From: Niabella sp.
Lineage (GTDB): Bacteria; Bacteroidota; Bacteroidia; Chitinophagales; Chitinophagaceae
Direction of reading: 5' to 3'
Assembly (NCBI GenBank): GCA_027493055.1
Contig: JAPUDO010000123.1
Span: 1-34,838, forward strand
DNA length: 34,838 nucleotides
Made by a program: the position numbers and the translations under genes. Below the pieces are notes generated by a model that worked only from the letters and a program-made list of their open reading frames with translations, did not search any database and was not told where the DNA came from. Below, one piece after another: positions 1 through 8,306 of the stretch (positions are counted from its first letter, which is position 1; every line of letters starts with the position of its first letter).

Positions 1-637
1 CCAGCTTTGTTCCTTTACAAAAATCAATTTTACTGGTGACGTTTCCTGACAGGTTGTCGATTTTTAAGTCGGAGTAAGAGATTTTCATATTACCATCGCT
101 TATTGCTTTAGAGACAAGCGAACCGAATCGTACTTTAATATCCTTTGCTTTGGGCAATGCCCCTGTTTCAATATTGCCAAAGGCCTGATCTATATTTATC
201 TCTCCTGCCCAGTCTGGTATATAAGTATTCCCAAATTCATTTTTAACGGAAAGCGGGTTTGATGATGGCATATAAACTACATAGTTCACCTGCATTTTTG
301 TATTCTTGCCATTATTGTTGTTGTGCCCGGAAAGCCTGGTAGTAAAACTTATGTAATTGCCATCATTGCTTTCAATATTGATATTGTCAATAATATTTTG
401 CGCTACTCTGTCATCATTGGAATATACAGTGATGCTGACATCTACTTTTACTTCTTTCCTGTTCCAGTGGTTTACAGTTACTTTTCCAAATTTATTGCTG
501 ATTTTTACCTCCTGGTTATTGTGCAAAGAATAAGTTTTGGAATAGGTTTTATTTTTTTCACCATCATCTGCACGTGCTGTCAGCATTAAAGCTGTCAGCA
601 GCAGCAGCAGGCTATAAGCTTTTATAATCTTTTTCAT
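1..637 (-). CDS. Exported DUF4097-type repeat protein, C-terminus cut by window edge
   Basis: About 212 codons are visible from ATG at 637; the 3' end lies outside the window. The product begins MKKIIKAYS, followed by a run of leucines and ARA before DDGE, a clear Sec signal peptide cleaved near residue 23. The rest is a beta-rich repetitive sequence with recurring units such as ISNKFGKVTVNHW and VKNEFGNTYIPDW, the pattern of DUF4097 / putative adhesin beta-helix proteins. No catalytic motif is visible. The start overlaps the last 26 bases of the upstream anti-sigma-like gene, so the two are probably co-transcribed and translationally coupled. In Bacteroidota, proteins of this kind often follow a sigma/anti-sigma pair. 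The family is fairly sure; the role is unknown. An envelope-stress output is inference from context. Confidence 0.75.
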   Translation of the reverse strand, partial: MKKIIKAYSLLLLLTALMLTARADDGEKNKTYSKTYSLHNNQEVKISNKFGKVTVNHWNRKEVKVDVSITVYSNDDRVAQNIIDNINIESNDGNYISFTTRLSGHNNNNGKNTKMQVNYVVYMPSSNPLSVKNEFGNTYIPDWAGEINIDQAFGNIETGALPKAKDIKVRFGSLVSKAISDGNMKISYSDLKIDNLSGNVTSKIDFCKGTKL

Positions 638-1304
638 TTTTTTTGTTGTTTTTACGGTGTACTTGCTTTAAGATATTCAATTGTGTATTTAACAGATCTG
701 TTTGCATTTTTAAATTGCCAATCATGGCCTCCAGCAGCTTTTCACTATTGATGCCGGTTTCCAGCTGTGTTTTTAAGGCAGCGTATGAGGTTTCCAGCAT
801 CTCTATGTCCCGGGAAAACTCCTTATATAATTCAGGCTCGCTTTTCTTCAAAGCCTGCATTTGCTGCTGTTTTATTTCAATAAGCCTTGTATAATGATAA
901 AGCTCTTCCTGCTCTTTATCAGCGGGAGCAGGCCTTTCAGTTATCTCTTTTTTATTATTTGCTATGCGGGGATGGCGCATGGGAGTATCGGTATTCATAG
1001 CCTGTGACGGGCTCCTGTCCGGGACGCTGCTATCCAAATGATCAGTGCTATTGCCTGCAATTACTGGTTCAGGCACTGTTGTTTCGCTTTTATTAAGCGT
1101 GTAAAGAATCGTTGCGGTAGTAAGGATAACCACTACAGCAGCTGCTATTTTCATCCAGCTTTTTATAAAGAATACCTTAGTTTTTTTTTCATTTTCCGGC
1201 GCATCCAGCTTTTTTTCAATACGCTGCCACAAAGCATCGGATGGCTGGTAGCTGTCAAATGCATCCCTGTTATTTTGTATAAAATCTTCTAATTTCTTAC
1301 TCAT
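612..1304 (-). CDS. Small membrane anti-sigma-like protein with C-terminal coiled coil
   Basis: 230 residues. The N-terminal ~45 residues are cytoplasmic and include DALWQRIEKKLDAP. One transmembrane helix follows at about 51-70 (MKIAAAVVVILTTATILYTL). Beyond a Ser/Pro-rich linker, residues ~130-215 are strongly helical and charged, likely a coiled coil. A cytoplasmic N-terminus, a single helix and an extracytoplasmic tail, encoded directly after an ECF sigma gene, is the layout of Bacteroidota anti-sigma factors, although no classical zinc-binding HxxxCxxC motif is present. Its ATG overlaps the sigma stop codon as ATGA, which implies coupled translation and roughly matched amounts. It probably holds the sigma factor at the membrane. 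The assignment rests on topology and gene order rather than on a recognised domain. Confidence 0.7.
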   Translation of the reverse strand: MSKKLEDFIQNNRDAFDSYQPSDALWQRIEKKLDAPENEKKTKVFFIKSWMKIAAAVVVILTTATILYTLNKSETTVPEPVIAGNSTDHLDSSVPDRSPSQAMNTDTPMRHPRIANNKKEITERPAPADKEQEELYHYTRLIEIKQQQMQALKKSEPELYKEFSRDIEMLETSYAALKTQLETGINSEKLLEAMIGNLKMQTDLLNTQLNILKQVHRKNNKKNEKDYKSL

Positions 1305-1852
1305 TGTATTGTGTTTACAGTATCTATCACTTTTTTCCGGGCACGGTGATAAATGGTTCGTACATTATTATGAGAGATATTCAGCAATGCGGCAATTTCT
1401 TCCTGCTTGAGCCCGTCAATGACAAAAAGGTTAAATATCACCCTGTAATTTTCGGGCAGTGCTGCAATGGCCTGTTTTATTTTGTCTATATCAGCAGCAA
1501 AATGGTCTTCATTAATCTCCTCTTCTGTGCCGATATTGATATTCGTTACCTCTGTATCCACCCATTTTATTTTTCTTTTGCGCAGCAGGCTTATGGATTT
1601 ATTAATCACGATCCTTCTCAGCCATGCCTCGAAAGAGCTTTTGTAAGTAAACTTTTCTATGCTGCTGAAGGCGTCAATAAATGCTTCCTGAACTATATCC
1701 TCTGCATCTGCCAGGTTATTTAGTATCCGCATACTGCTGTTCAGCATAGGCCGGGCATACCGGTTGTAAATATGATAATAGGCCTGCCGGTTACCTTCAC
1801 GGCAAAGTTCCACCTGCTCATCCAATGTTGTTATTTCGGCCGTAAGATTCAA
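1301..1852 (-). CDS. ECF RNA polymerase sigma factor
   Basis: 183 residues with the two-domain ECF layout. Region 2 covers about 25-95 (AYYHIYNRYARPML, then LADAEDIVQEAFIDAF). Region 4 covers about 125-177 (ALPENYRVIFNLFVIDGL, then a helix-turn-helix KQEEIAALLNISHNNVRTIY). It would direct RNA polymerase to a small regulon, probably including its own operon. The start codon appears to be TTG at 1852: an in-frame stop lies six bases upstream, and the next in-frame ATG, at residue 36, would remove part of region 2. The gene overlaps the following anti-sigma-like gene by four bases. The family is certain; the regulon and inducing signal are not visible. Confidence 0.93.
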   Translation of the reverse strand: MNLTAEITTLDEQVELCREGNRQAYYHIYNRYARPMLNSSMRILNNLADAEDIVQEAFIDAFSSIEKFTYKSSFEAWLRRIVINKSISLLRKRKIKWVDTEVTNINIGTEEEINEDHFAADIDKIKQAIAALPENYRVIFNLFVIDGLKQEEIAALLNISHNNVRTIYHRARKKVIDTVNTIQ

Positions 1853-2010
1853 TATTTATTGCTGCTTTTATATAGTAATCGCAAAATTGCAAAGAATGTT
1901 ACACTTGTTTAAGCCATTTTAAATATTTAGTAAAAACATCGGGATAATACTATCTTTAGCGCTGCTTAAAGCCCTGGAAGAGAATAAAAAGAAACTAAAC
2001 CAACTTATTG

Positions 2011-3297
2011 ATGCTACGCTCTTTAAACAATGCAATAAATACAGGTGTGCACCCTGGTTTACCCATAATAGAATCAAGGCGGATAAAAATGTTGAATATC
2101 CTGACCTTGATATGTATCCCGGTTGTTGCACTGTTTCTTGCTATTAATATTATTCAGAACAGGAGCTTACTGGTGGCGCTGAACCTTGCGAACTTTATTT
2201 CATTGCTGTTGTTTTTGCTGATGCACAAATACAGATTGTATCATAGTGCCAAGCTTATAAGAATAGCCTTTTCTATCATTATTTACACAGTGTCCGGGCT
2301 GTTTTATCATAACGGAACAGAATATTGCCTGATTGGGACACTTGTCATTTCTATTCTTGTATTTGATAATAAGTGGCTCATTGGCATACTGAGTATTCTT
2401 ATTGTTGCTGCAATCCTGGTAGTTCTTAATTTCAATATTGGAATACCGGGTGAAACCCAGATTTCAGCGTCGCGTATATATATAGTAGTGATTTTTTCTT
2501 TACTGCTCATTATTGTGGCTGTTAGTTTTTTTAAACATATTCAATCAGATTATCAGCGGGAAATAGAAGCAAAACAACAGCATTTCATTATAATGAACCA
2601 GGATAAGGAACAACTGTTCTCCATTGTTTCTCATGATATAAGAGGTCCGTTATTAAACCTTGAGAAAGCGCTGGATATGTACCGCAGCGGTTTTTTGGAA
2701 AAGGAAGATATGCTGGCATCCACAGAATCGCTCCACAAAAAAGTAAGCCACCTGAATAATACAGTGGACGCGCTGCTGCGCTGGAGCGCCTCCGGTATGC
2801 ACGGTATCAGAACAACACCCGGTCATTTTCCTCTTGTAAATTTAATAAATGAGGTGGCTCTTTTTTTTGAATTCATGGTGCAGCAAAAAGAAATCAATGT
2901 ACGTATTAATGTGCCTGAAAGTATAATATTGTTTGCAGACCGTGACCAGGTTGCCGTAGTGTTACGCAACCTGCTGGGTAATGCGCTGAAGTTCAGTTAC
3001 GCAGGCGGAGAGGTGAACCTATTTGCAGAAGAAGCTGAAAAAGGTGTAGTCATTTATATAAAAGATGAGGGAATGGGCATGGATGAAGATGCCAGGAGTA
3101 AGCTGTTTAGTATCCGGCAAAATCCTGCTTACGGCACCCATGGCGAAAGGGGATCAGGTTTGGGACTGCTGCTTTCAAAGGAATTTATCACCAATAATAA
3201 CGGTAATATACACGTAGAAAGCAGCCCGGGAAAAGGTACCTGCTTTACGCTCCTGTTTCAAAAGGCAGAATGGGATACCACCAATACCCGGAAATAA
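2011..3297 (+). CDS. Membrane sensor histidine kinase, orphan
   Basis: 428 residues from ATG 2011; a TTG directly before it (2008) could also serve. Residues ~27-178 form about five to six hydrophobic helices with very short loops, so the sensor is a membrane module without a large periplasmic domain. The HisKA box is FSIVSHDIRGPLLNL with the phospho-acceptor His at about 208. The HATPase_c domain follows, with N box LRNLLGNALKFS (about 318-329), G1 DEGMGMD (about 352) and G2 GSGLGLLLS (about 381). The gene is divergent from the ECF operon and convergent with the PspC-like gene. No response regulator is encoded nearby, so its partner must lie elsewhere. Kinase activity is well supported; the stimulus is unknown. 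Confidence 0.92.
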   Translation: MLRSLNNAINTGVHPGLPIIESRRIKMLNILTLICIPVVALFLAINIIQNRSLLVALNLANFISLLLFLLMHKYRLYHSAKLIRIAFSIIIYTVSGLFYHNGTEYCLIGTLVISILVFDNKWLIGILSILIVAAILVVLNFNIGIPGETQISASRIYIVVIFSLLLIIVAVSFFKHIQSDYQREIEAKQQHFIIMNQDKEQLFSIVSHDIRGPLLNLEKALDMYRSGFLEKEDMLASTESLHKKVSHLNNTVDALLRWSASGMHGIRTTPGHFPLVNLINEVALFFEFMVQQKEINVRINVPESIILFADRDQVAVVLRNLLGNALKFSYAGGEVNLFAEEAEKGVVIYIKDEGMGMDEDARSKLFSIRQNPAYGTHGERGSGLGLLLSKEFITNNNGNIHVESSPGKGTCFTLLFQKAEWDTTNTRK

Positions 3298-3328
3298 CAA
3301 CAACCCTGCCTTCCTGCGGATACATCTG

Positions 3329-3550
3329 TTACAGGTAATACCAGGGATTTCTCTTGGAAGACCAGATATAGTTTTTTATATTTTTTAAGAAAGCCAGCGC
3401 CATGTAAATAATAATAGGCGATCCCATTGTAAGCACAGAAGAGTAAATGAAAAACTGCCTGATGCGGCAGGTGGATACGCCAAACCTGTCACCAATAGAA
3501 GAGCAGACACCAAAAGCATTCCACTCTACAAAACTTTTAAAGCGGTTCAT
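3329..3550 (-). CDS. PspC-domain small membrane protein
   Basis: 73 residues. The N-terminal half (MNRFKSFVEWNAFGVCSSIG, then DRFGVSTCRIRQFFIY) followed by a hydrophobic segment (SSVLTMGSPIIIYMALAFL) and a basic tail matches the short PspC-type proteins common in Bacteroidota. In enterobacteria PspC is an inner-membrane partner in the phage-shock response. The stand-alone Bacteroidota proteins are mostly uncharacterised, so envelope-stress function is only family inference. It is transcribed divergently from the aconitase promoter region and convergently with the histidine kinase, with a 31-bp gap. The ATG at 3550 follows an A/T-rich leader. Confidence 0.75.
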   Translation of the reverse strand: MNRFKSFVEWNAFGVCSSIGDRFGVSTCRIRQFFIYSSVLTMGSPIIIYMALAFLKNIKNYIWSSKRNPWYYL

Positions 3551-3625
3551 GTTCTATAATTGGTTTTTAACTGCACAAAAATATTAAAATCAGCGGATAT
3601 ATCCATTTAGATCCTGTATTTTTTG

Positions 3626-3633
3626 TAAATTTG
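3626..3633 (+). promoter_or_regulatory. Putative -7 promoter box for the acnB transcript
   Basis: TAAATTTG matches the Bacteroidota primary-sigma -7 consensus TAnnTTTG exactly. A weak TTTA at 3606-3609 could be the -33 element, but the spacing is a little short. Transcription from here would first pass through the aconitase relic at 3692 and then reach acnB at 3875, giving an unusually long leader of over 200 bases. Confidence 0.45.
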
Positions 3634-3691
3634 CGCTACTACCTGTCTATGAAGATACTATTTTAGAAAATAACATATTAACTTAACTACA

Positions 3692-3780
3692 ATGACATTT
3701 GATCTCTATCTGATTAGTAAAGCTTATCCCAAATTTGAACAAAAAGAACATGAGGCGCATTAGTCATTGAAATGCCCTTT
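3692..3780 (+). pseudogene. Relic of the 5' end of a mitochondrial-type aconitase gene
   Basis: These bases align without gaps to the first 89 bases of the aconitase gene at 9914, with 67 of 89 identical by manual count. The copy keeps an ATG and encodes 23 codons (MTFDLYLISKAYPKFEQKEH, then EAH) before a TAG. Fourteen of the 23 residues match the intact protein ([20 protein letters not shown], then EAR). Similarity weakens after 3763 and fades beyond about 3780. The fragment lies between a good promoter box and acnB. It is either a dead duplicate left by rearrangement or a short upstream reading frame retained in the acnB leader; the sequence alone does not separate these. Confidence 0.8.
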
Positions 3781-3874
3781 GAGCTAAAAAGCGAAAAATT
3801 TTCAGGCTCACTCCGGCAGGATATGCATCTGTTGCCGGGTTTAAAATCTGCTTTTAATATTAAAAACTTCTGTT

Positions 3875-6646
3875 ATGAATATTTATAAGGAATATCTCAA
3901 CGAGATTGAAGAGCGAAAAGCCCAGGGGCTTCATCCGAAGCCTATTGACAGTGCGGAATTGGTAAGTGAAATGATTGCACAAATTAAAGATCCGGGTAAC
4001 GAGTACAGGGAAAACTCCCTTAAGTTTTTTATTTACAATACTTTACCTGGTACTACAAGTGCAGCCGGGGTAAAAGCTCAATTCTTAAAAGAGATCATCC
4101 TGGGGGAATCAATAGTAGAAGAAATAACACCGGCTTTTGCCTTTGAGCTATTATCGCATATGAAGGGTGGTCCTTCAATTGAGGTGTTGCTCGATTTAGC
4201 GCTGGGTAATAATAGCTCCATTGCCAGAGAAGCTGCAGAAGTGCTTAAAACACAGGTATTCCTTTATGACGCGGACACAGACCGTTTAAAAGAAGCTTTC
4301 AAGAATGATAACGGAATTGCTAAAGAGATCCTTGAAAGCTACGCGCGGGCAGAGTTCTTTACCAAATTACCGGAAGTACCCGAAGAAATAGAGGTAATTA
4401 CTTATATCGCGGGCGAGGGGGATATTTCAACAGATTTACTTTCTCCAGGTAACCAGGCTCATTCCCGTTCAGACCGTGAGCTTCATGGTAAATGTATGAT
4501 TAGTCCTGCGGCCCAGGCAGAGATCAGGGCATTGCAGGCACAGTATCCCGGTAAAAGCGTGATGTTGATTGCTGAAAAAGGTACAATGGGTGTAGGTTCA
4601 TCAAGAATGTCCGGAGTAAATAACGTGGCTCTTTGGACGGGTAAACAGGCAAGCCCTTATGTCCCGTTCGTTAATATTGCTCCGATAGTGGGAGGTACAA
4701 ACGGTATTTCTCCCATTTTCCTCACCACTGTTGATGTTACCGGTGGTATTGGAATTGACCTCAAAAACTGGGTGAAAAAGCTGGATGCGGATGGTAACCC
4801 GGTACGCAATGAAAATGGCGATCCTGTTCTTGAGGAAGTTTACTCTGTTGCTACGGGTACTGTTCTTATAATTAATACAAAGAAGAAGAAGCTTTATAAT
4901 GGTGACGAGGAGCTGATTGACATTTCTAAGGCGCTCACACCTCAAAAAATGGAATTTATCAGGGCCGGTGGGTCTTATGCTATTGTATTTGGTAAAAAGA
5001 TCCAGACAGTAGCTGCAAAAATATTAGATATCGAACCTGCTCCTGTATTTGCTCCGTCAAAAGAAATTTCTTATGAAGGACAGGGCCTTACGGCAGTAGA
5101 AAAAATCTTTAACAGAAATGCTGTGGGCATTACTCCGGGCACGGTGCTGCACGCAGGTTCGGATGTTCGGGTAGAGGTAAATATCGTAGGTTCGCAGGAT
5201 ACAACGGGTCTTATGACTGCCCAGGAATTAGAGTCAATGGCCGCTACTGTTATTTCACCAATTGTAGATGGGGCCTACCAATCCGGATGTCATACTGCAT
5301 CTGTATGGGATAAAAAGGCACAGGCCAACATTCCAAGGCTCATGAAGTTTATGAACGACTTTGGCCTCATTACTGCCCGTGATCCCAAAGGTGAATATCA
5401 CGCCATGACGGATGTGATTCACAAGGTTCTTAACGATATAACGGTGGATGAGTGGGCGATCATTATTGGTGGCGACTCTCATACCAGAATGTCTAAAGGC
5501 GTTGCTTTCGGGGCTGATTCAGGCACCGTTGCGCTTGCATTGGCTACCGGTGAAGCGTCAATGCCCATTCCCGAATCAGTGAAAGTAACATTTAAGGGAG
5601 CAATGAAAGATCACATGGACTTCCGTGATGTGGTCCATGCTACGCAATTGCAAATGCTTCAGCAGTTTGGCGGAGAGAATGTATTCCAGGGCAGGGTTAT
5701 TGAAGTGCATATAGGAACCCTTCCCGCTGACCAGGCATTTACATTTACAGACTGGACCGCCGAAATGAAAGCAAAAGCATCCATCTGTATCTCCCAGGAT
5801 GATACCCTGATTGAATCATTGGAGATTGCGAAGGGCCGGATCCAGATTATGATTGATAAGGGCATGGATAATAGCAGGCAGGTACTTCAGGGATTGATTA
5901 ATAAAGCTGATAAAAGAATAGCAGAAATTAAATCGGGTGAAAAGCCGGCATTAACTCCTGACGGAAATGCAAAGTATTATGCTGAAGTGGTTATTGATCT
6001 TGATTTAATTGAAGAGCCAATGATTGCAGATCCCGATGTTAACAATAAAGATGTTTCTAAGCGATATACGCACGATACTATTAGGGAACTGTCTTACTAT
6101 GGAGGGGAGAAAAAAGTAGATCTTGGTTTTGTAGGCTCCTGCATGGTTCACAAGGGCGATTTAAAAATTGTTTCCCAGATGCTTAAAAACCTGGAGCAAC
6201 AACAAGGCAGGGTTGAATTTCATGCGCCCCTTGTAGTGGCTGCTCCAACTTATAATATCATTGATGAGCTTAAAGAAGAAGGAGATTGGGATCTGCTGCA
6301 GAAGTATTCCGGTTTTGAATTCAGCGACCTTTTACCTAAAAGTGCCGCACGTACAGAATACGAGAACATGATGTACCTTGAGCGCCCGGGTTGTAATCTT
6401 TGCATGGGCAACCAGGAGAAAGCTGCCAAAGGTGATACGGTGATGGCCACCTCCACCCGCCTCTTCCAGGGAAGAGTGGTAGAAGATTCTGAGCGTAAAA
6501 AAGGGGAGTCTTTGCTCGCGTCCACACCGGTTGTGGTGCTGTCGGCCATCCTTGGGCGAATACCTAATATGGAGGAGTATAAAGCTGCAGTAGTTGGTAT
6601 TAACCTTACTAAATTTGCACCACCAATTAAAGAGCTAAGTATGTAG
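3875..6646 (+). CDS. acnB: Aconitate hydratase B (bifunctional aconitase / 2-methylisocitrate dehydratase type)
   Basis: 923 residues, cytosolic. AcnB enzymes interconvert citrate and isocitrate via cis-aconitate in the TCA cycle, and in many bacteria also hydrate 2-methyl-cis-aconitate in the methylcitrate cycle. The N-terminal ~150 residues are the helical HEAT-like domain specific to the B type. The swivel domain follows (GEKGTMGVGSSRMS is read here as AEKGTMGVGSSRMS), then the catalytic core with SGCHTASVWDKKAQ and IIIGGDSHTRMSKGVAFGAD. Candidate 4Fe-4S ligands are Cys756 (GSCMVHKGD), Cys840 and Cys843 (GCNLCMGN). The protein is somewhat longer than the proteobacterial AcnB of about 865 residues. 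A strong terminator follows at 6794. The gene is monocistronic and lies about 3.3 kb from a second, different aconitase. Confidence 0.96.
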   Translation: MNIYKEYLNEIEERKAQGLHPKPIDSAELVSEMIAQIKDPGNEYRENSLKFFIYNTLPGTTSAAGVKAQFLKEIILGESIVEEITPAFAFELLSHMKGGPSIEVLLDLALGNNSSIAREAAEVLKTQVFLYDADTDRLKEAFKNDNGIAKEILESYARAEFFTKLPEVPEEIEVITYIAGEGDISTDLLSPGNQAHSRSDRELHGKCMISPAAQAEIRALQAQYPGKSVMLIAEKGTMGVGSSRMSGVNNVALWTGKQASPYVPFVNIAPIVGGTNGISPIFLTTVDVTGGIGIDLKNWVKKLDADGNPVRNENGDPVLEEVYSVATGTVLIINTKKKKLYNGDEELIDISKALTPQKMEFIRAGGSYAIVFGKKIQTVAAKILDIEPAPVFAPSKEISYEGQGLTAVEKIFNRNAVGITPGTVLHAGSDVRVEVNIVGSQDTTGLMTAQELESMAATVISPIVDGAYQSGCHTASVWDKKAQANIPRLMKFMNDFGLITARDPKGEYHAMTDVIHKVLNDITVDEWAIIIGGDSHTRMSKGVAFGADSGTVALALATGEASMPIPESVKVTFKGAMKDHMDFRDVVHATQLQMLQQFGGENVFQGRVIEVHIGTLPADQAFTFTDWTAEMKAKASICISQDDTLIESLEIAKGRIQIMIDKGMDNSRQVLQGLINKADKRIAEIKSGEKPALTPDGNAKYYAEVVIDLDLIEEPMIADPDVNNKDVSKRYTHDTIRELSYYGGEKKVDLGFVGSCMVHKGDLKIVSQMLKNLEQQQGRVEFHAPLVVAAPTYNIIDELKEEGDWDLLQKYSGFEFSDLLPKSAARTEYENMMYLERPGCNLCMGNQEKAAKGDTVMATSTRLFQGRVVEDSERKKGESLLASTPVVVLSAILGRIPNMEEYKAAVVGINLTKFAPPIKELSM

Positions 6647-6666
6647 TGTTAAGATAAGTGTGAGTT

Positions 6667-6713
6667 GTCAGTTGTGAATAGTGAGTAATTGCGGATATCT
6701 ACCCACAACTGAC
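6667..6713. repeat. Inverted repeat downstream of acnB
   Basis: GTCAGTTGTG (6667-6676) and CACAACTGAC (6704-6713) are perfect 10-bp arms around a 27-base spacer. Flanking text such as GTGAATAGTGAG and CACTACTCAC gives alternative pairings, so the whole 6660-6730 stretch is self-complementary. There is no T-run after it, so it is more likely an intergenic repeat or mRNA 3' structure than the terminator itself. Confidence 0.6.
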
Positions 6714-6793
6714 CATTCACTACTCACTTTAAAAGCGACATCGCTTCATTAACATAACAGTAGTTACAAATACTGGTATTCAATATAGTATTT

Positions 6794-6831
6794 ACCCTGT
6801 TCTGCACATTGCAGGATAGGGTTTGTTTTTT
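6794..6831 (+). terminator. Rho-independent terminator of acnB
   Basis: A 12-bp stem (ACCCTGTTCTGC at 6794-6805 with GCAGGATAGGGT at 6811-6822, two G-U pairs, loop ACATT) is followed directly by TTGTTTTTT. This is a textbook intrinsic terminator about 150 bases after the acnB stop. Confidence 0.85.
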
Positions 6832-6979
6832 AACCGGAATGCCAGGTGACTCTTTTCTTATGAGGGGCTGCAGTGTGGCAATATGTGTGGCTGACCTTCC
6901 GCTTTGCGGGACAAGCTGTGCATTTGCTGAGGCTGTCTTCTATGTTGAAAACCAAGCCTCGAGTGTTAAAATTTCAATA

Positions 6980-7014
6980 CTGCATCAGCTTTTTGGCTGG
7001 TGCAGTTCTTTTTC
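6980..7014 (+). terminator. Second terminator-like hairpin in the acnB-IS110 gap
   Basis: CTGCATCAGC (6980-6989) pairs with GCTGGTGCAG (6996-7005), 10 bp with one G-U, loop TTTTTG, followed by TTCTTTTTC. The 6832-6979 stretch before it has no convincing gene. It contains small palindromes such as TCCGCTTTGCGGGA near 6899, and reading frames through it start at a TTG inside the preceding terminator. The segment between the two terminators could encode a small RNA or be repeat debris. Confidence 0.55.
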
Positions 7015-7283
7015 AGTCAGGTCCTATAAAAACAATCTTCTCTTAGCAGACATTGCCTTGCAAGCTGCAATTTCGTGTATTATTTTTTACAGGTTGCCAA
7101 ACGCAAACTCAAAAGAGTGGTCTTGTTTGCAAGCCACAGACAGCCTCCTGCATTTAATGGCGGACCTGAGTTTTTATAAGCCAAATAAAATATATCCTAA
7201 CCCTATAAAACTAAAAAATAAAAAGCGTCTTATGCTACGAGCCCTATTACATACTCTTTTTGATTTACAAGGACATATCTGAT

Positions 7284-8306
7284 TTAGTTTAGTAACTTCC
7301 GGGCAACCTTTATAATAGCCTTATTGCTATTCATTCTTGGAAGTAGTTGTTTGTAATATAGTAACAGTGCCGGGTCTTTTCTAATAGCCATCCAGGAGCA
7401 CTCTATCAAGATGGCTTTAATAAAAGCATTTCCCCTTCGGCTTAAACCGCCGATCCGCTCCGTTTCTCCGCTATTATGAGTAGTGGGGGTTAATCCGCAA
7501 TAGCTACATAAATGATCAACCTTTTTAAAACGTGCTATATCTCCTAACTCGGTTAGTAATACGATTGCTGAAATTAATCCTATTGACGGTACACTCAGAA
7601 GCAACCTTATATTTGTTGAATACTTATCAGTATCTGCTAATTGTTTAATGCTTAGCTCCAGGCTTTTTTGTTTGCTGATCAGGAACTCCAATTCTTCTAA
7701 AAAGATCGTTAATGCTACTTTGTCTCCCTGCTCTGATAAAGGAACAGTATATAACCATGCTATAAAAGATTTGCTCCAGCTATTGTTACTAAAAATACCC
7801 GGAATGCTTATTCCTTTTACTTTCAACAACGCCTTAATACGATTTTTGACTGCTGTCATATCCTGGATGATTTTGGATCGGGTTCTAACCATTAACCGAT
7901 CAGCTTCCTGATTTTCCGTTGGGATATGGACCACGTTCAAATCTCCGTTTCGCAACCCGCGGGCTATTTTACGGCTATCTATTTTGTCTGTTTTTCTTTT
8001 ATTTTCTTTGTCGCTGCTTGGTATATCTGCCGGATGTATCACTTTGCAATCAATTCCTTTTTGATTAAAGGCTCGTTGTATCCAAAATCCACAAAACCCC
8101 GCTTCATAAGCTAAGTGATAATCAGCTCCCCCATAATGTTGCTTTAAATACTTTTCAAGCTGTTCCACATCGGGTGCCTGACTAAACGTCTTCAATTCGA
8201 ACTCATCACTATAAATACTAACCATCCAACTTTTGTGATGTGTATCAATGCCTACATAAATGTTTTCACCGGTAAAATTTTTACCTTTAGTTGACTTTGT
8301 AATCAT
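7284..8306 (-). CDS. IS110-family transposase (DEDD recombinase)
   Basis: 340 residues, apparently intact. The N-terminal RuvC-like domain has the DEDD tetrad as Asp21 (YVGIDTHHKS), Glu68 (AYEAGFCG), Asp107 and Asp110 (KTDKIDSRKIARGL). The C-terminal Transposase_20 domain contains LLSVPSIGLISAIVLLTELG and YCGLTPTTHNSGETERIGG. Ser279 in the HNSG motif is the best candidate for the nucleophilic serine used by this family. IS110 enzymes cut and join DNA without classical terminal inverted repeats, and recent work shows that a bridge RNA from the element's non-coding end guides target choice. The element sits between two aconitase genes and next to a split rpn gene. The family call is secure; current activity is unknown. 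Confidence 0.93.
   Translation of the reverse strand: MITKSTKGKNFTGENIYVGIDTHHKSWMVSIYSDEFELKTFSQAPDVEQLEKYLKQHYGGADYHLAYEAGFCGFWIQRAFNQKGIDCKVIHPADIPSSDKENKRKTDKIDSRKIARGLRNGDLNVVHIPTENQEADRLMVRTRSKIIQDMTAVKNRIKALLKVKGISIPGIFSNNSWSKSFIAWLYTVPLSEQGDKVALTIFLEELEFLISKQKSLELSIKQLADTDKYSTNIRLLLSVPSIGLISAIVLLTELGDIARFKKVDHLCSYCGLTPTTHNSGETERIGGLSRRGNAFIKAILIECSWMAIRKDPALLLYYKQLLPRMNSNKAIIKVARKLLN

Noticed and set aside
323-589. Plus-strand frame opposite the DUF4097-type gene
   Set aside because: It is the antisense shadow of a protein with a clear signal peptide and repeats; its own composition is unnatural.
6809-7282. 157-codon plus-strand frame between acnB and the IS110 transposase
   Set aside because: It starts at a TTG inside the acnB terminator, runs through a second terminator-like hairpin, has an odd Cys/Ser-rich composition without domain features, and ends against the transposase stop. 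Treated as non-coding.
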